A stretch of DNA of 64,000 nt from Anaerolineae bacterium (GTDB lineage: Bacteria; Chloroflexota; Anaerolineae; 4572-78; J111), in contig JAKLJP010000013.1 in NCBI GenBank assembly GCA_023151115.1, positions 1-64,000 of the forward strand, given 5' to 3'. The notes beneath the pieces were generated by a model, which ran no database searches, was not told the origin of the DNA, and saw only the letters and a list, made by a program, of their open reading frames with translations. Shown here piece after piece: positions 1-8,669 of the stretch. Position 1 is the stretch's first letter; each line of letters starts with the position of its first letter. The position numbers and the translations under genes are program-made.

Positions 1-356
1 GTGGTTATATTGGTCCAACCCAATTGGTAACGTGATCCGTTTGTTTGGTTTTGCTACTTTGGTTCGAGTTTTGCTATACTTTCGTTGAGGCATAATTAAC
101 TGAGGGCTTGGCGGCTTTTTCAGTTAATTTTGCCTCATTTTCTGTTAACTACAGAATCTATTAGAGCTAGAAATATTTGTCTCTCGTTTTAAGTGTCATA
201 CTGGTTGGACGATAATTTAATCTGACTTTAAATCATAATTGGTTCTATTAGAAGTATCACTTTGTAGATGTTCTAATAAGTCCGTTTCTTTATTTTGATA
301 AGTGAACTATAGAAAAATGTAAAAAGTCCAGAAATAACTTAGGGGTTGCCCCGGCT
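1..356. other. Gene-free AT-rich leader region
   Basis: No open frame with a recognisable product is visible in these 356 bases, which are clearly more AT-rich than the genes that follow. The stretch holds two inverted repeats, listed separately. I checked it for a tRNA and found no cloverleaf: the single GGTTCGAG-like word near 61 has no matching acceptor or anticodon arms. Confidence 0.6.
87..136. repeat. Inverted repeat (17-bp arms)
   Basis: Arms at 87-103 and 120-136 are reverse complements with one mismatch, around a 16-nt loop. It could be a terminator-like hairpin for a gene left of the window or a dispersed palindrome. No T-tract follows directly, so the terminator reading is weak. 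Confidence 0.6.
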
Positions 357-389
357 TTGTCCACTGAAATCCCCAAGTTATTTCTGGAC
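326..389. repeat. Inverted repeat upstream of the 4Fe-4S gene
   Basis: Arms 326-345 and 371-389 (word GTCCAGAAATAACTT and its complement) pair over about 19 bp with a single one-base bulge. It sits just upstream of the promoter at 422-430, so it may be an operator, a terminator of an upstream unit, or one of the palindromic elements common in this window. Confidence 0.6.
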
Positions 390-421
390 AGTTACTTAGC
401 CTTTACCATCGTCCCTTCTCG

Positions 422-430
422 TGTTATAAT
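422..430 (+). promoter_or_regulatory. Extended -10 promoter TGtTATAAT
   Basis: TG at 422-423, one base, then TATAAT at 425-430. The -35 position (402-407, TTTACC) is weak, as expected for an extended -10 promoter. It lies 28 bp before the ATG at 459 and argues for that start rather than the upstream TTG at 357. Confidence 0.55.
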
Positions 431-458
431 CAAGGGCAGGCTTACTTGCCGCTTGCCG

Positions 459-1940
459 ATGACGCCACGATCTTTGCTCAAAACAAACCAAACTTTCAAT
501 GTATCCCGCCATTCAGCCGCCGATCTGTTGACCTGGCCCTTGATTGGTCCCTTTTTGCGCTGGCGACACGCCCGGCGGACGCTGCAAACAGTCCTGCTGA
601 TTGCCAGCGGATTTATTGTTTTTGACGGCCTGTTTGGGCCGCAGCAAGCGCCCAAAAACTTGGCGACGGTTACGGCCTGGGTTCACTACCGGGGGCTGGT
701 GGTGCTGGCGCTGTTGCTGGTAGGCAATCTGTTTTGTCTGGCCTGCCCTTTTATGCTGCCGCGCGAGGTTGGGCGCTGGCTGGGCCTGCGCTTGGGCTGG
801 CAGCGGGTTGTGCCCAGAGGAATACGGAACAAATGGCTGGCTGTAAGCTTGCTGGTTCTTTTTTTTATAGCCTATGAGCTGTTTAGTTTATGGGCCAGTC
901 CCTGGTGGACAGCCTGGGTCATTGCCGCTTACTTTGTAGGGGCGCTGGTGATAGATACCTTTTTTCAGGGAGCCGCTTTTTGTAAGTATGTCTGCCCGCT
1001 GGGCCAATTCAACTTTTTTGGCTCGCTCAACGCTCCGGCTGAGATCAAAATTCGCAGCGCGGCCACCTGCGCGGCCTGCCACACCAAAGATTGTATCGCC
1101 GGGAATACGTGCACCGGCCAGCGCGGCTGCGAGTTGTGGTTGTTCCAGGAGAAAAAGGTGGGCAATCTGGATTGTACGTTTTGCCTGGACTGTGTTCACG
1201 CCTGTCCGCACGATAATATTGGCCTGCTGGCCCGCATCCCTACCCAGGAACTGTGGGCCGATCCCCGCCGTTCCGGGATTGGCCGCTTTAGCCAGCGCTG
1301 GGACCTGGCCGCGCTGGTGATCGTGTTGACGTTTGGGGCTTACCTGAACGCCTTTGGCATGATTAGCCCGGTGTATGTGCTGCGGCAAAATTTGGCGAAC
1401 TGGCTGGGCCTCACCTCCGAAATCCCCGGCCTGCTGTTGATTTTTATTTTGGGGTTTACCCTCATGCCGGCTATCCTTTTGACAGCCGCCAGTTTTCTAA
1501 GCCGCCGCCTGGCCGGCCAGAGCCACGAACCCTTAAGCCTGATTGCCCGCCGTTTTGTTTTTTGCCTGGCTCCGCTCGGCTTTGGGATGTGGCTGGCTCA
1601 CTACGCCTTTCATTTTCTCACCGGCGCGCTAACCCTGATCCCGGTGCTGCAAGCTTATCTGAATGACAGCGGCTTTGCCGCCGGCCAACCGTATTGGCAG
1701 CTTGGCCCGCTGGTTCCCCTCGATTGGCTTTTTCCCATCCAGGCGGTCTTTCTTTACCTGGGTTTGTTTGGTTCGCTGGTAGTCGCTTTTCAGATTGCGC
1801 TGAGCCACTATCGAAATCGAAACCTCGCCCTGCGCGCTTTCCTGCCCTGGGGCGGCCTGGCCTTGCTGCTGCTGGTCGCCGCGCTGTGGATTATGTTCCA
1901 GCCGATGGAGATGCGGGGGACAATTTTTATGGGGTTGTGA
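459..1940 (+). CDS. Polytopic membrane 4Fe-4S protein (NapH/CcoG-like)
   Basis: A 493-aa membrane protein with roughly ten hydrophobic segments and cytoplasmic-type iron-sulfur motifs: CxxxCP at C175/C179, a Cys-rich stretch from C204 and C207, and a complete CxxCxxCxxxCP ferredoxin motif at C239, C242, C245 and C249. Members of this family pass electrons between the membrane and periplasmic or metal-linked reductases, or help mature cytochrome oxidases; which one applies here cannot be read from the sequence. The frame is open from a TTG at 357, but those codons run through the 326-389 palindrome and the promoter, so ATG 459 is preferred. No partner reductase is adjacent; the FixH/YtkA-like protein at 3865 may be functionally related. 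Confidence 0.8.
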   Translation: MTPRSLLKTNQTFNVSRHSAADLLTWPLIGPFLRWRHARRTLQTVLLIASGFIVFDGLFGPQQAPKNLATVTAWVHYRGLVVLALLLVGNLFCLACPFMLPREVGRWLGLRLGWQRVVPRGIRNKWLAVSLLVLFFIAYELFSLWASPWWTAWVIAAYFVGALVIDTFFQGAAFCKYVCPLGQFNFFGSLNAPAEIKIRSAATCAACHTKDCIAGNTCTGQRGCELWLFQEKKVGNLDCTFCLDCVHACPHDNIGLLARIPTQELWADPRRSGIGRFSQRWDLAALVIVLTFGAYLNAFGMISPVYVLRQNLANWLGLTSEIPGLLLIFILGFTLMPAILLTAASFLSRRLAGQSHEPLSLIARRFVFCLAPLGFGMWLAHYAFHFLTGALTLIPVLQAYLNDSGFAAGQPYWQLGPLVPLDWLFPIQAVFLYLGLFGSLVVAFQIALSHYRNRNLALRAFLPWGGLALLLLVAALWIMFQPMEMRGTIFMGL

Positions 1941-2001
1941 GTGTGGGTGAAAACATAGTTGGGCGGCTGGATACCAAACCTGTATTATTCGAAGGTGTGA
2001 G

Positions 2002-2580
2002 ATGTTAAATGGAGTAAGTGATTTTATATCAAGCTTACTGTCACTTCTCGGTTCTAATCGGGGTTGGAAGATAATATCTATTTTGTTCTTTCTGACTTTA
2101 GGGTGGTGGTTTGTAGAAAATCAGTTTGGTTTAGTTTTCTTCTGGAACTTAGAAAGAAAAGTGGCTTTGCTTAAGGAACTCAATTCTTTAGCGCAAGATG
2201 GTATTACTCAAAACAATGAGTTGAACCCTATTTATCAAAGCCTCGTGGGAGAGCTTGCCCGAAGTGAGACTCCGCCAATTTTAACCTTATCATTTGCAGT
2301 GGGGTTCTGGAAATTTTTTAGTGGTGCCTCTTTTTGGTTCGTACTTCTAGTACTTGCACTTTTTGTAGGTGCGAAGCCGGATGATGAGAATATAACAGTT
2401 GATGATAGTATGACTGGTTTGGTAATGTTAGGTCTAATTTTTGGAGTTGTTGGTGTGTTTCTTCCCTTTTACAGTCCTTTAATTAACTATTTAGGGTTTC
2501 CTCTTTCTCAAATGCTTTTATACGGTATCTTTTACTTGTGGTGGAGGAAACGAAAGCAACGTAGAGCAATCCAAGTCTGA
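2002..2580 (+). CDS. Hypothetical four-TM membrane protein, AT-rich
   Basis: 192 aa with about four membrane segments: near residues 22-45, around 95-120, around 135-155 and around 160-185, ending in a basic tail (RKRKQRR). A GAAGGTG ribosome site precedes the ATG. I recognise no family. Base composition is visibly more AT-rich than both neighbours and codon choice is relaxed (many TTA, TTT, ATA-type codons), which suggests recent acquisition or weak expression. It is separated from the upstream gene by 61 bp and could be cotranscribed. Confidence 0.6.
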   Translation: MLNGVSDFISSLLSLLGSNRGWKIISILFFLTLGWWFVENQFGLVFFWNLERKVALLKELNSLAQDGITQNNELNPIYQSLVGELARSETPPILTLSFAVGFWKFFSGASFWFVLLVLALFVGAKPDDENITVDDSMTGLVMLGLIFGVVGVFLPFYSPLINYLGFPLSQMLLYGIFYLWWRKRKQRRAIQV

Positions 2581-2601
2581 AATGTATGGCGGGGTTTTGA
2601 T

Positions 2602-2625
2602 GGTGGCGATGATGTCATCGCCACC
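2602..2625. repeat. Near-perfect 24-bp palindrome
   Basis: GGTGGCGATGA at 2602-2612 and its exact complement at 2615-2625, separated by TG. It follows the AT-rich ORF by 21 bp. There is no T-tract, so termination is uncertain. Confidence 0.65.
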
Positions 2626-2692
2626 CGTCCTCAACTGGCTTGAGCCGCCACAGCGCGGGCGGGGTGAATACCTGCTCTCCTTCGTAAATACG

Positions 2693-2721
2693 ACCGAGGA
2701 CCGGGGACGGAAGACCGGGAG
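2693..2721. repeat. Heptamer-repeat arm (ACCGGGG type)
   Basis: Tandem 7-nt units of the form ACCGAGG, ACCGGGG, ACGGAAG, ACCGGGA. This is the same unit family as the full inverted elements at 5913 and 42151. Only one arm is present here. Confidence 0.6.
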
Positions 2722-2759
2722 ATAGTCAAGATAAGCATCCTGAGTAGCGTGGAGGAGTC

Positions 2760-3737
2760 ATGCTGTTTATCACTAATCGCGTCATTAACCAATCCATTAA
2801 ACTCAAAGTGGGCCGAAAAATCACTTTTAACCTGAGCGACAATCAGGCTCAGCAGTCGGTCTACTTTTGCCGGCGGCATAAGATAGATGATTATGAAGAA
2901 ATCGGCAGCCAGAATTTTCTCGATGAGTTAAAAAACTCGCCTTACAATCAGATTCTGGTCTATCTGCATGGTTATTCCAATTTGCCGGAGCCTTCCGTAT
3001 TTCCCAGGGCCGAGCTGCTGCAATGGCTGTTTGACCAGCAGAAAAAGAATGAAGTGCTGGTGCTGCCGCTAATCTGGCCCTGTGATGCCGATATGGGCGC
3101 GGTGCAGGATTATTTTGATGACCAGATTGCCGCCGATGCCAGCGGCTATGCCTTTGCCCGGGTCTTTGAAAAATTTATCGGTTGGCGTGATGATAACAGC
3201 ACATTAAGCGACCCCTGTTTGAAGCGCATCAACATTCTGGCCCACTCGATGGGTAATCGGGTGCTGCGGGCCACTTTTGATAATGTAGTTCATTACTACC
3301 GCCCCAGCGGTGTGCCGCTTATCTTTCGTAACATTTTCATGGTTGCCGCCGATGTAGTTAACGAATCGCTTGAGGAGGATCATGGGGGCAAATATATCTG
3401 TGATGCGGCTCGCAATGTAGTTGTTTATTACGCCTCAGACGATCTAGCTTTGCGGGCCAGCAAGGTGGCTAATTTGAAAAACGATGTGGCTTCGCGCCGG
3501 TTGGGCCATACCGGGCCAGAAAATATGGCCAAAGTGCCAAAAAACGTCTATGCTATTGATTGTGACGATTTTAATAGCAAATATGATACCTTTGGCCATA
3601 CCTACTTTTCGACCGACTCGCTGGGAAATCCGGGCCTTTTGTTCCGGCATATGTGGGATGCCATTCGCACCGGTCGGGTACCCATGCCCCATCCCGATGA
3701 CCGGACTTTGATTTTAACGTCATCGTTTTTCAAGTAA
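2760..3737 (+). CDS. Alpha/beta hydrolase, DUF900-like
   Basis: 325 aa, preceded by a good GGAGG site. The fold markers of DUF900/COG4782-type hydrolases are visible: an oxyanion-region motif LVYLHGYSN near residue 62, the nucleophile elbow AHSMGN near residue 161, a DDLAL segment that may supply the acid, and a late GHTYFS that may supply the histidine. The substrate is unknown. There is no signal peptide, so it should be cytoplasmic. It stands alone, between repeat-bearing gaps. Confidence 0.75.
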   Translation: MLFITNRVINQSIKLKVGRKITFNLSDNQAQQSVYFCRRHKIDDYEEIGSQNFLDELKNSPYNQILVYLHGYSNLPEPSVFPRAELLQWLFDQQKKNEVLVLPLIWPCDADMGAVQDYFDDQIAADASGYAFARVFEKFIGWRDDNSTLSDPCLKRINILAHSMGNRVLRATFDNVVHYYRPSGVPLIFRNIFMVAADVVNESLEEDHGGKYICDAARNVVVYYASDDLALRASKVANLKNDVASRRLGHTGPENMAKVPKNVYAIDCDDFNSKYDTFGHTYFSTDSLGNPGLLFRHMWDAIRTGRVPMPHPDDRTLILTSSFFK

Positions 3738-3740
3738 AAT

Positions 3741-3844
3741 GTAACTGCTCAGGTGTCATTGCGAGCGAAGCGAAGCAATCCCCAAGTTGGGGGAGGAGAT
3801 TGCTTCGGCTTACAGCCTCGCAATGACATAAGAGGAGCAGTTAC
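3741..3844. repeat. Nested inverted-repeat element, TGTCATTGCGAG type
   Basis: A 104-bp element bounded by perfect 10-bp inverted ends (GTAACTGCTC 3741-3750, complement 3835-3844). Inside is a second palindrome whose arms begin TGTCATTGCGAG and end CTCGCAATGACA, plus GAAGCAATC/GATTGCTTC. It has no coding capacity and looks MITE-like, filling the gap between two genes. Confidence 0.75.
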
Positions 3845-3864
3845 GATAAGATGACATTTAAGTT

Positions 3865-4437
3865 ATGAAGTTACCCTTGCTTTCATTGCAATTTTGTCGC
3901 CCTGGCCTCTCATTTGTTATTGCGCTGTTGCTGTTCATGACCCTGCTCATGCCGGTAGCAGTTCAAGCCATTGGCCCAGGCACGGGTGGCAGTAAAATCA
4001 GGGTCAGCGATGAACGGGTCGGGCCTTATATTCTGCTGGTGGCTACCTCGCCCTTGCCGGTGACGGTGGGCCAGATGAGCGTTTGGGTCCGGGTGACAGA
4101 TATTCACACCAACCAGCTCAGGCGCGATGCAATAGTCACGATTCGGGCCACGCCCCGTGAAGGTGGGGAAACGCTGATGGCCGAAGCGAGCCACAAAAAC
4201 GCCGGCAATGATTACGATTACGTGGCTCATTTTGAGGTCCAAAGTACAGGTCAGTGGGATGTTACCGTGTCTGTAACCGGCGAACCCGGTCAGGCCGAAG
4301 TCGCCTTTACCGAAACTGTCACCCAGGGGTTGAGCCTGGGCCTGCTGCTGAGCCTGGCTATTCCCTTTATTGTTTTGGCGATAGTTGTGGGGATTTATCT
4401 GTGGCGGCGATCAGCGGCCGGGGCGCAAGACTCTTGA
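3865..4437 (+). CDS. Membrane-anchored FixH/YtkA-like beta-sandwich protein
   Basis: 190 aa. It has an N-terminal signal segment (about residues 15-35), an extracytoplasmic domain containing GPYILLVATSPLPVTVG and a VTVSVTGEPG strand, and a C-terminal membrane helix (about 155-178) followed by a short RR tail. The TSPxPxxxG pattern resembles YtkA/FixH-type immunoglobulin-like domains, which often accompany copper or cytochrome-oxidase assembly genes. The link to the 4Fe-4S membrane protein 2 kb upstream is inference. No strong ribosome site is visible. Confidence 0.6.
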   Translation: MKLPLLSLQFCRPGLSFVIALLLFMTLLMPVAVQAIGPGTGGSKIRVSDERVGPYILLVATSPLPVTVGQMSVWVRVTDIHTNQLRRDAIVTIRATPREGGETLMAEASHKNAGNDYDYVAHFEVQSTGQWDVTVSVTGEPGQAEVAFTETVTQGLSLGLLLSLAIPFIVLAIVVGIYLWRRSAAGAQDS

Positions 4438-4447
4438 AAAGGAGAGT

Positions 4448-4617
4448 ATTCGGTAATTCATCGCCGCCCGCCGAGGGCTGAAAGCCCCCGGCTACCATAG
4501 GTAAAAACCGCTTCAAAGCGGTTCACCAGCCTGCTTCAGCGGGCTTCCATCTGGGGTAGCCGGGCGTTTCAACGCTCGGCGGACGGCGTGGTTGAGGTAA
4601 TTTGGGAATTACCGAAT
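4448..4617. repeat. MITE-like nested palindrome, 12-bp terminal inverted repeats
   Basis: Perfect inverted ends ATTCGGTAATTC (4448-4459) and its complement (4606-4617). Inside are longer imperfect arms around GCTGAAAGCCCCCGGCTACC and GGTAGCCGGGCGTTTCAACGC, and a central AACCGCTTCAAAGCGGTT hairpin. With the following repeat it fills the 314-bp gap between two genes; I see no gene there. Confidence 0.75.
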
Positions 4618-4674
4618 GTTCTCAAAGAGTTTATGAGAGGATTATATAGCTTTTCAGAAAAAGATTTTGAGTTT

Positions 4675-4727
4675 GTAGTGACGACTTCAGTTGTCTAGAC
4701 CAGTGAAACGACTAAAGTCGTTACTAC
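4675..4727. repeat. Inverted repeat with ACGACTT arms
   Basis: Arms 4675-4691 and 4711-4727 (GTAGTGACGACTTCAGT against its complement) with two mismatches. It lies 24 bp after the 3' end of galK, which runs toward it, so it may act as a terminator. Confidence 0.65.
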
Positions 4728-4751
4728 GATTCAAAACCATTATCTGAACAT

Positions 4752-5900
4752 CTATAGCTCTCCTGCCCCCGCCGAAGCCTGGCAGATATAAACGGTCGCC
4801 TCCAGGCCAGAAGCAGCCGGATATTTTTGGGCAATCGCCGCTTCTACAGCCGGCGCAAGCTCCTGCGGGGCCAGGGCGACCACGCAGCCGCCAAAGCCGC
4901 CGCCGGTCATGCGCACCCCTCCGGCCTCGCCAATCACTTCGCCGATAATCTGCACCAGGGCGTCAATCGGTGGGATGGTGATCTCAAAATCGTCGCGCAT
5001 CGAGAGATGCGACTCGGCCATGAGCTGGCCCATCCGTTTCAAATCGCCCTGGGCTAAGGCTTGAGCCGCCGCTTCGGTGCGAGCATTCTCGGTGATAACG
5101 TGGCGGGCGCGTTTGGCCACCGTATCGTCCAATTCGTCGGCGTGCAGGGCAAAGACATCGGGCGAAACATCGCGCAGGGCCGGCACGCCAAAGTGAGCGG
5201 CTGCCGCCTCGCACTCTCGGCGGCGGGTGTTGTACTCGCTGTCCACCAACCCACGCTTGACATTGCTGTTGGTAATAATCACCGCGACCCCCGGCGGAAT
5301 CGGCACCGCCCGCTCATCCAGACTGCGGCAGTCAATCAGCAAGGCATGGTCGGCCTGGCCCAATGCGGCAATAAATTGGTCCATAATGCCGCAGTGCATC
5401 CCCACAAAATCATTCTCGGCCTGCTGGCCAACCAGGGCGAGTGTTTTGAGGTCAACATCGAGGCCGCTCAGTCGGGTCAGCGCCAGGCCCACTGCCACCT
5501 CCAGCGAGGCCGACGAACTCAAGCCCGCCCCTTTGGGCACATTTCCGGCAATGACCAGATTGGCCCCGCCCAGCGTGTGTCCGCGCTGCTGCAAGGCCCA
5601 GGCGACGCCGCGCACATAGTTGCTCCAGAGCGCCGTCTGATCGTGGGCAATTTCAGCCGCCAGATCGAACTCGCTGAACTGCTCGCCAAAATCGGCAGCT
5701 ACCACCCTGACCCGCCGGTCTGAACGTGGCGTGGCGGCGATAACGGTTTGGTAGTTGATGGCGCAGGGCAGCACAAAACCGTCGTTGTAATCGGTATGCT
5801 CGCCAATCAAATTCACCCGGCCCGGCGCGCGGAAGAAATGGGTGGGCGCAGTATCAAAGTGCTGCTTAAAAAGTTGGGAAGTTTTTTCTTTGAGGGTCAT
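4752..5900 (-). CDS. galK: Galactokinase
   Basis: 382 aa, the usual GalK length. It phosphorylates galactose at C1 in the Leloir pathway. Visible GHMP-kinase motifs are the sugar-binding signature [17 protein letters not shown] (about residues 25-41), the ATP loop GAGLSSSAS and the C-terminal GGGFGG. The frame is open 62 codons further upstream, but that part reads through the repeat at 5913-5982; the ATG at 5900 has an AGGGAG site six bases before it. No other gal gene is adjacent. It follows ilvD in the same direction across the heptamer element. Confidence 0.95.
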   Translation of the reverse strand: MTLKEKTSQLFKQHFDTAPTHFFRAPGRVNLIGEHTDYNDGFVLPCAINYQTVIAATPRSDRRVRVVAADFGEQFSEFDLAAEIAHDQTALWSNYVRGVAWALQQRGHTLGGANLVIAGNVPKGAGLSSSASLEVAVGLALTRLSGLDVDLKTLALVGQQAENDFVGMHCGIMDQFIAALGQADHALLIDCRSLDERAVPIPPGVAVIITNSNVKRGLVDSEYNTRRRECEAAAAHFGVPALRDVSPDVFALHADELDDTVAKRARHVITENARTEAAAQALAQGDLKRMGQLMAESHLSMRDDFEITIPPIDALVQIIGEVIGEAGGVRMTGGGFGGCVVALAPQELAPAVEAAIAQKYPAASGLEATVYICQASAGAGEL

Positions 5901-5912
5901 TCTGACTCCCTG

Positions 5913-5982
5913 GACCGAAGACCGGGGACCGGAGACCGGGCAAAAATGTTTCCCGGTCTCCGGTCTTCCGTTCCCGGTCGTC
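5913..5982. repeat. Heptamer inverted element (GACCGGG type)
   Basis: Arm GACCGAA-GACCGGG-GACCGGA-GACCGGG, an AT-rich 11-nt spacer, then the complementary arm built of CCCGGTC/TCCGGTC/TTCCGTT units. It fills the ilvD-galK gap almost exactly. Confidence 0.8.
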
Positions 5983-5983
5983 T

Positions 5984-7666
5984 TTACAGATTCAAATCGG
6001 TTACCGCGCCCAGGCTGCTGCTGGAAACCAACCGGGCGTACTTGGCCAGCACGCCGTAATTGTAGCGCGGCGCGGGTGGCTGCCACTTCTCGCGTCTCCG
6101 GGCCAAATCCTCGTCAGCGATGTTCAACTGAAGCAGGTGTTGTTCGGCGTCAATCGTAATCGAGTCGCCTTCTTGTACCAGGGCAATCGTTCCGCCGACA
6201 TAGGCTTCGGGGGCTACGTGGCCGACCACCAGCCCGTATGAGCCGCCGGAGAAACGGCCATCCGTAATCAAGCCCACTTTGCCGCCCAGCCCAGCCCCAA
6301 TGATGGCCGAGGTGGGGGAGAGCATTTCCCGCATGCCGGGGCCGCCTTTTGGCCCTTCGTAGCGAATAACCACCACATCCCCTTCTTTGATCTGGCCGGT
6401 CAGGATAGCGTCGAGGCAGGTCTCTTCTGACTCAAAAACGCGGGCCGGGCCGGTGATATGAGGGCTTTTGACGCCGGTCACTTTGGCTACGGCGCCTTCG
6501 GTAGCCAGATTACCCCGCAGCACCACCAGATGACCCTGGGCGTAGAGCGGTTTGTCGAAGGGATAAATCACCTGCTGGTCGGGGTTGGGCGTATCAGGGA
6601 TACCGCGCAGGGTGTCCTCGACGGTTTGCCCGGTAATAGTCAAGGCATCACCGTGCAGGAGGCCATTGGCTAGCAAAATCTTCATCACCTGGGGCACGCC
6701 GCCGGCCTGGTGAAAATGAACGGTCAGATAGCGGCCCGATGGTTTCAAATCGCACAACACCGGCACACGCCGGCGGATGGTTTCAAAATCGTCAATGGTC
6801 AGCGGGACGTGGGCGGCGTGGGCAATAGCCAGCAGGTGCAACACGGCGTTGGTCGAGCCGCCCAAGGCATTGACGACGGCAATCGCATTTTCAAACGCTT
6901 TGCGGGTCAGAATCTGGCGCGGCAGGCGCTGCGTTTTAATGGCCTCGACCAAAACACGGGCCGATTCGGCGGTGCTGTCCTCTTTTTCGGTATCTTCGGC
7001 AGCCATGGTTGAGGAACGAAATAGGCTCATACCGATCGCTTCAAAGGCCGACGACATGGTGTTGGCGGTGTACATGCCGCCGCAGGAGCCGGCCCCCGGA
7101 ATGGCGTGGCGCTCGATTTCCAACTGGGTTTCGGCGTCAATTTTGCCGGCGCTGTATTGGCCAACCGACTCAAAGACGCTGACAATATCCAAATCACGAC
7201 CATCGTACTGGCCGGGCTTGATGGTGCCGCCGTAGACAAAAATCGAGGGGATGTTCATGCGGGCCATAGCGATCATGGCCCCCGGCATATTTTTGTCGCA
7301 GCCGCCGACGACCAGCACCCCGTCCATGGCCTGGGCTTGCACCGCCGTCTCAATCGAGTCGGCAATCACCTCCCGCGAAACCAGCGAATATTTCATGCCT
7401 TCGGTGCCCATCGAAATACCGTCGCTGACGGTGATGGTGCCAAACATTTGGGGCATGGCCCCAGCCTCACGCAGAGCAGCTTCGGCTCGCTTAGCCAAGA
7501 TTCCCAGGCCCATGTTACAAGGGGTAATGGTGCTGTAGCCATTGGCCACGCCGACAATAGGTTTGTCAAAATCGTTGTCGCCAAACCCTACGGCGCGAAG
7601 CATCGAACGATTGGGGCTGCGCTGCACCCCCTCGGTAATGAGTTTGCTGCGAAGATTTTCCGGCAT
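5984..7666 (-). CDS. ilvD: Dihydroxy-acid dehydratase
   Basis: 560 aa, full length. It dehydrates 2,3-dihydroxy-3-methylbutanoate or -pentanoate in valine, isoleucine and leucine synthesis, using an Fe-S cluster and Mg2+. Cluster cysteines lie in the conserved contexts [15 protein letters not shown] and [14 protein letters not shown]. The C-terminal part has the [10 protein letters not shown] motif typical of IlvD/Edd. The ATG has an AGGGAG site seven bases upstream. No other ilv gene is in the window. Confidence 0.96.
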   Translation of the reverse strand: MPENLRSKLITEGVQRSPNRSMLRAVGFGDNDFDKPIVGVANGYSTITPCNMGLGILAKRAEAALREAGAMPQMFGTITVSDGISMGTEGMKYSLVSREVIADSIETAVQAQAMDGVLVVGGCDKNMPGAMIAMARMNIPSIFVYGGTIKPGQYDGRDLDIVSVFESVGQYSAGKIDAETQLEIERHAIPGAGSCGGMYTANTMSSAFEAIGMSLFRSSTMAAEDTEKEDSTAESARVLVEAIKTQRLPRQILTRKAFENAIAVVNALGGSTNAVLHLLAIAHAAHVPLTIDDFETIRRRVPVLCDLKPSGRYLTVHFHQAGGVPQVMKILLANGLLHGDALTITGQTVEDTLRGIPDTPNPDQQVIYPFDKPLYAQGHLVVLRGNLATEGAVAKVTGVKSPHITGPARVFESEETCLDAILTGQIKEGDVVVIRYEGPKGGPGMREMLSPTSAIIGAGLGGKVGLITDGRFSGGSYGLVVGHVAPEAYVGGTIALVQEGDSITIDAEQHLLQLNIADEDLARRREKWQPPAPRYNYGVLAKYARLVSSSSLGAVTDLNL

Positions 7667-7682
7667 TGGAAGACTCCCTGAT

Positions 7683-7766
7683 AATTTACGATTTTACGGT
7701 TTACGATTTACGATTTGGGATTGCCACCTTTAATCGTAAATCCAAAATCGTAAATCGTAAATCCCC
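7683..7766. repeat. Heptamer inverted element (TTTACGA type)
   Basis: Five tandem 7-nt units around TTTACGA/ATTTACG, a short centre, then five complementary units AATCGTA/AATCCAA. The divergent ilvD and DsbB-like genes flank it. Confidence 0.85.
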
Positions 7767-7877
7767 TTGATTCTCTCTATTCTCTCAAATCGCGCAAATA
7801 GGAAGGGTGTGTATGCACTTGGCGAATTGGGCAAGTTGAGTTACTATTTTGGGACACTTTGATTCAGGATGGACAAG

Positions 7878-8324
7878 ATGAACAAAACGGTCTCTTTCTT
7901 TCAACAATACGGCGCTTATTTGGCGCTGGCGCCGGCTTTGGCGGCGCTGCTGGGCAGCCTGTACTACAGCGAAGTGGCCGGTTTTATTCCCTGTACCTTG
8001 TGCTGGTACCAACGAATTTTGATGTATCCGCTGACGCTAATAATTCTAGTCGGCATTTTTAAGCACGACGAGTATCTGCCCAATTATGTGCTGCCCTTTT
8101 CAATTCTGGGGATGGGGGTTTCAACCTATCATTATTTGATTGAAAAAGGGGTGTTGGAGCAGTCTACGGCCTGTTCGGCGGGTGTGCCTTGCAATGTCGT
8201 GTGGGTTAATTACCTGGGTTTTATTACCATTGCTTTTATGGCCCTGACAGCTTTTATCATGATTACCGTTATCATGGCCTTCACCCGGTGGGCCTATCGT
8301 CAAAGTGATGGATTGGCCGAATGA
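7878..8324 (+). CDS. DsbB/BdbC-family disulfide bond formation protein
   Basis: 148 aa from ATG 7878, which has AGGA eight bases upstream (an ATG at 7869 overlaps that site and is less likely). Four membrane helices. The quinone-side CxxC is seen in IPCTLCWYQR, and the second cysteine pair in TACSAGVPCN of the second external loop, as in BdbC/DsbB proteins that reoxidise a thioredoxin-like oxidase and pass electrons to quinone. No DsbA-like partner is adjacent. Its stop overlaps the start of the small ORF downstream (ATGA), so the two are translationally coupled. Confidence 0.88.
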   Translation: MNKTVSFFQQYGAYLALAPALAALLGSLYYSEVAGFIPCTLCWYQRILMYPLTLIILVGIFKHDEYLPNYVLPFSILGMGVSTYHYLIEKGVLEQSTACSAGVPCNVVWVNYLGFITIAFMALTAFIMITVIMAFTRWAYRQSDGLAE

Positions 8325-8500
8325 ATTCAAGATCGCGCAAAACCCCCTCCCGACGTTTCGGTCCCAAACAACTCAGCCTGCTTATCGGTGTTATTGTGCT
8401 GGCTTTGCTGGTTGTCACCGTTCTGGCGATGTTAGAACCGCCGGAAAAGCCGGCGGAAAAATTTGTGCCTACTTTGATTGGGCCGGGATTAGGAGATTAG
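8321..8500 (+). CDS. 59-aa single-pass membrane protein coupled to DsbB
   Basis: The ATG at 8321 overlaps the DsbB stop in an ATGA junction. The translation has a basic N-terminus (NSRSRKTPSRRFGPK), one hydrophobic helix of about 20 residues and a short outer tail ending PTLIGPGLGD. It resembles the membrane anchor of a thioredoxin-like protein without the catalytic domain, but it ends before any such domain. I recognise no family. Coupling to the DsbB gene suggests an accessory role. Confidence 0.6.
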   Translation: MNSRSRKTPSRRFGPKQLSLLIGVIVLALLVVTVLAMLEPPEKPAEKFVPTLIGPGLGD

Positions 8501-8510
8501 GACCTTTATG

Positions 8511-8669
8511 AGTCAGATTCTTGTACAGTGAGCAAGAAGTTGTTACACAGAGAGACACGGAGAAGTCACAAAGTTTCACAGAGGAATTTTTATCGCTTCT
8601 CTGCGTGTCTCTGTAAAGTCTCTGCGTAACTCTGTGTTCCTTTTTGGCTCTGGCTCGTCCAGGTTAGGG
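8511..8669. repeat. 158-bp dispersed repeat, copy 1
   Basis: It begins AGTCAGATTCTTGTACAGTG and ends near GGCTCGTCCAGGTTAGG. It is nearly colinear with the copy at 61061-61219, with scattered substitutions, and its centre is an inverted set of ACAGAGA/TCTCTGC words. Its right half overlaps the 3' end of mtaB and encodes that protein's last 26 residues. Confidence 0.85.

Noticed and set aside
1..356. tRNA gene near the left edge
   Set aside because: A GGTTCGAG word is present but no acceptor, D or anticodon arms can be paired around it.
5901..6086. 62-codon N-terminal extension of galactokinase
   Set aside because: It reads through the heptamer element and into ilvD, while the ATG at 5900 has a well-placed AGGGAG and the normal GalK length.
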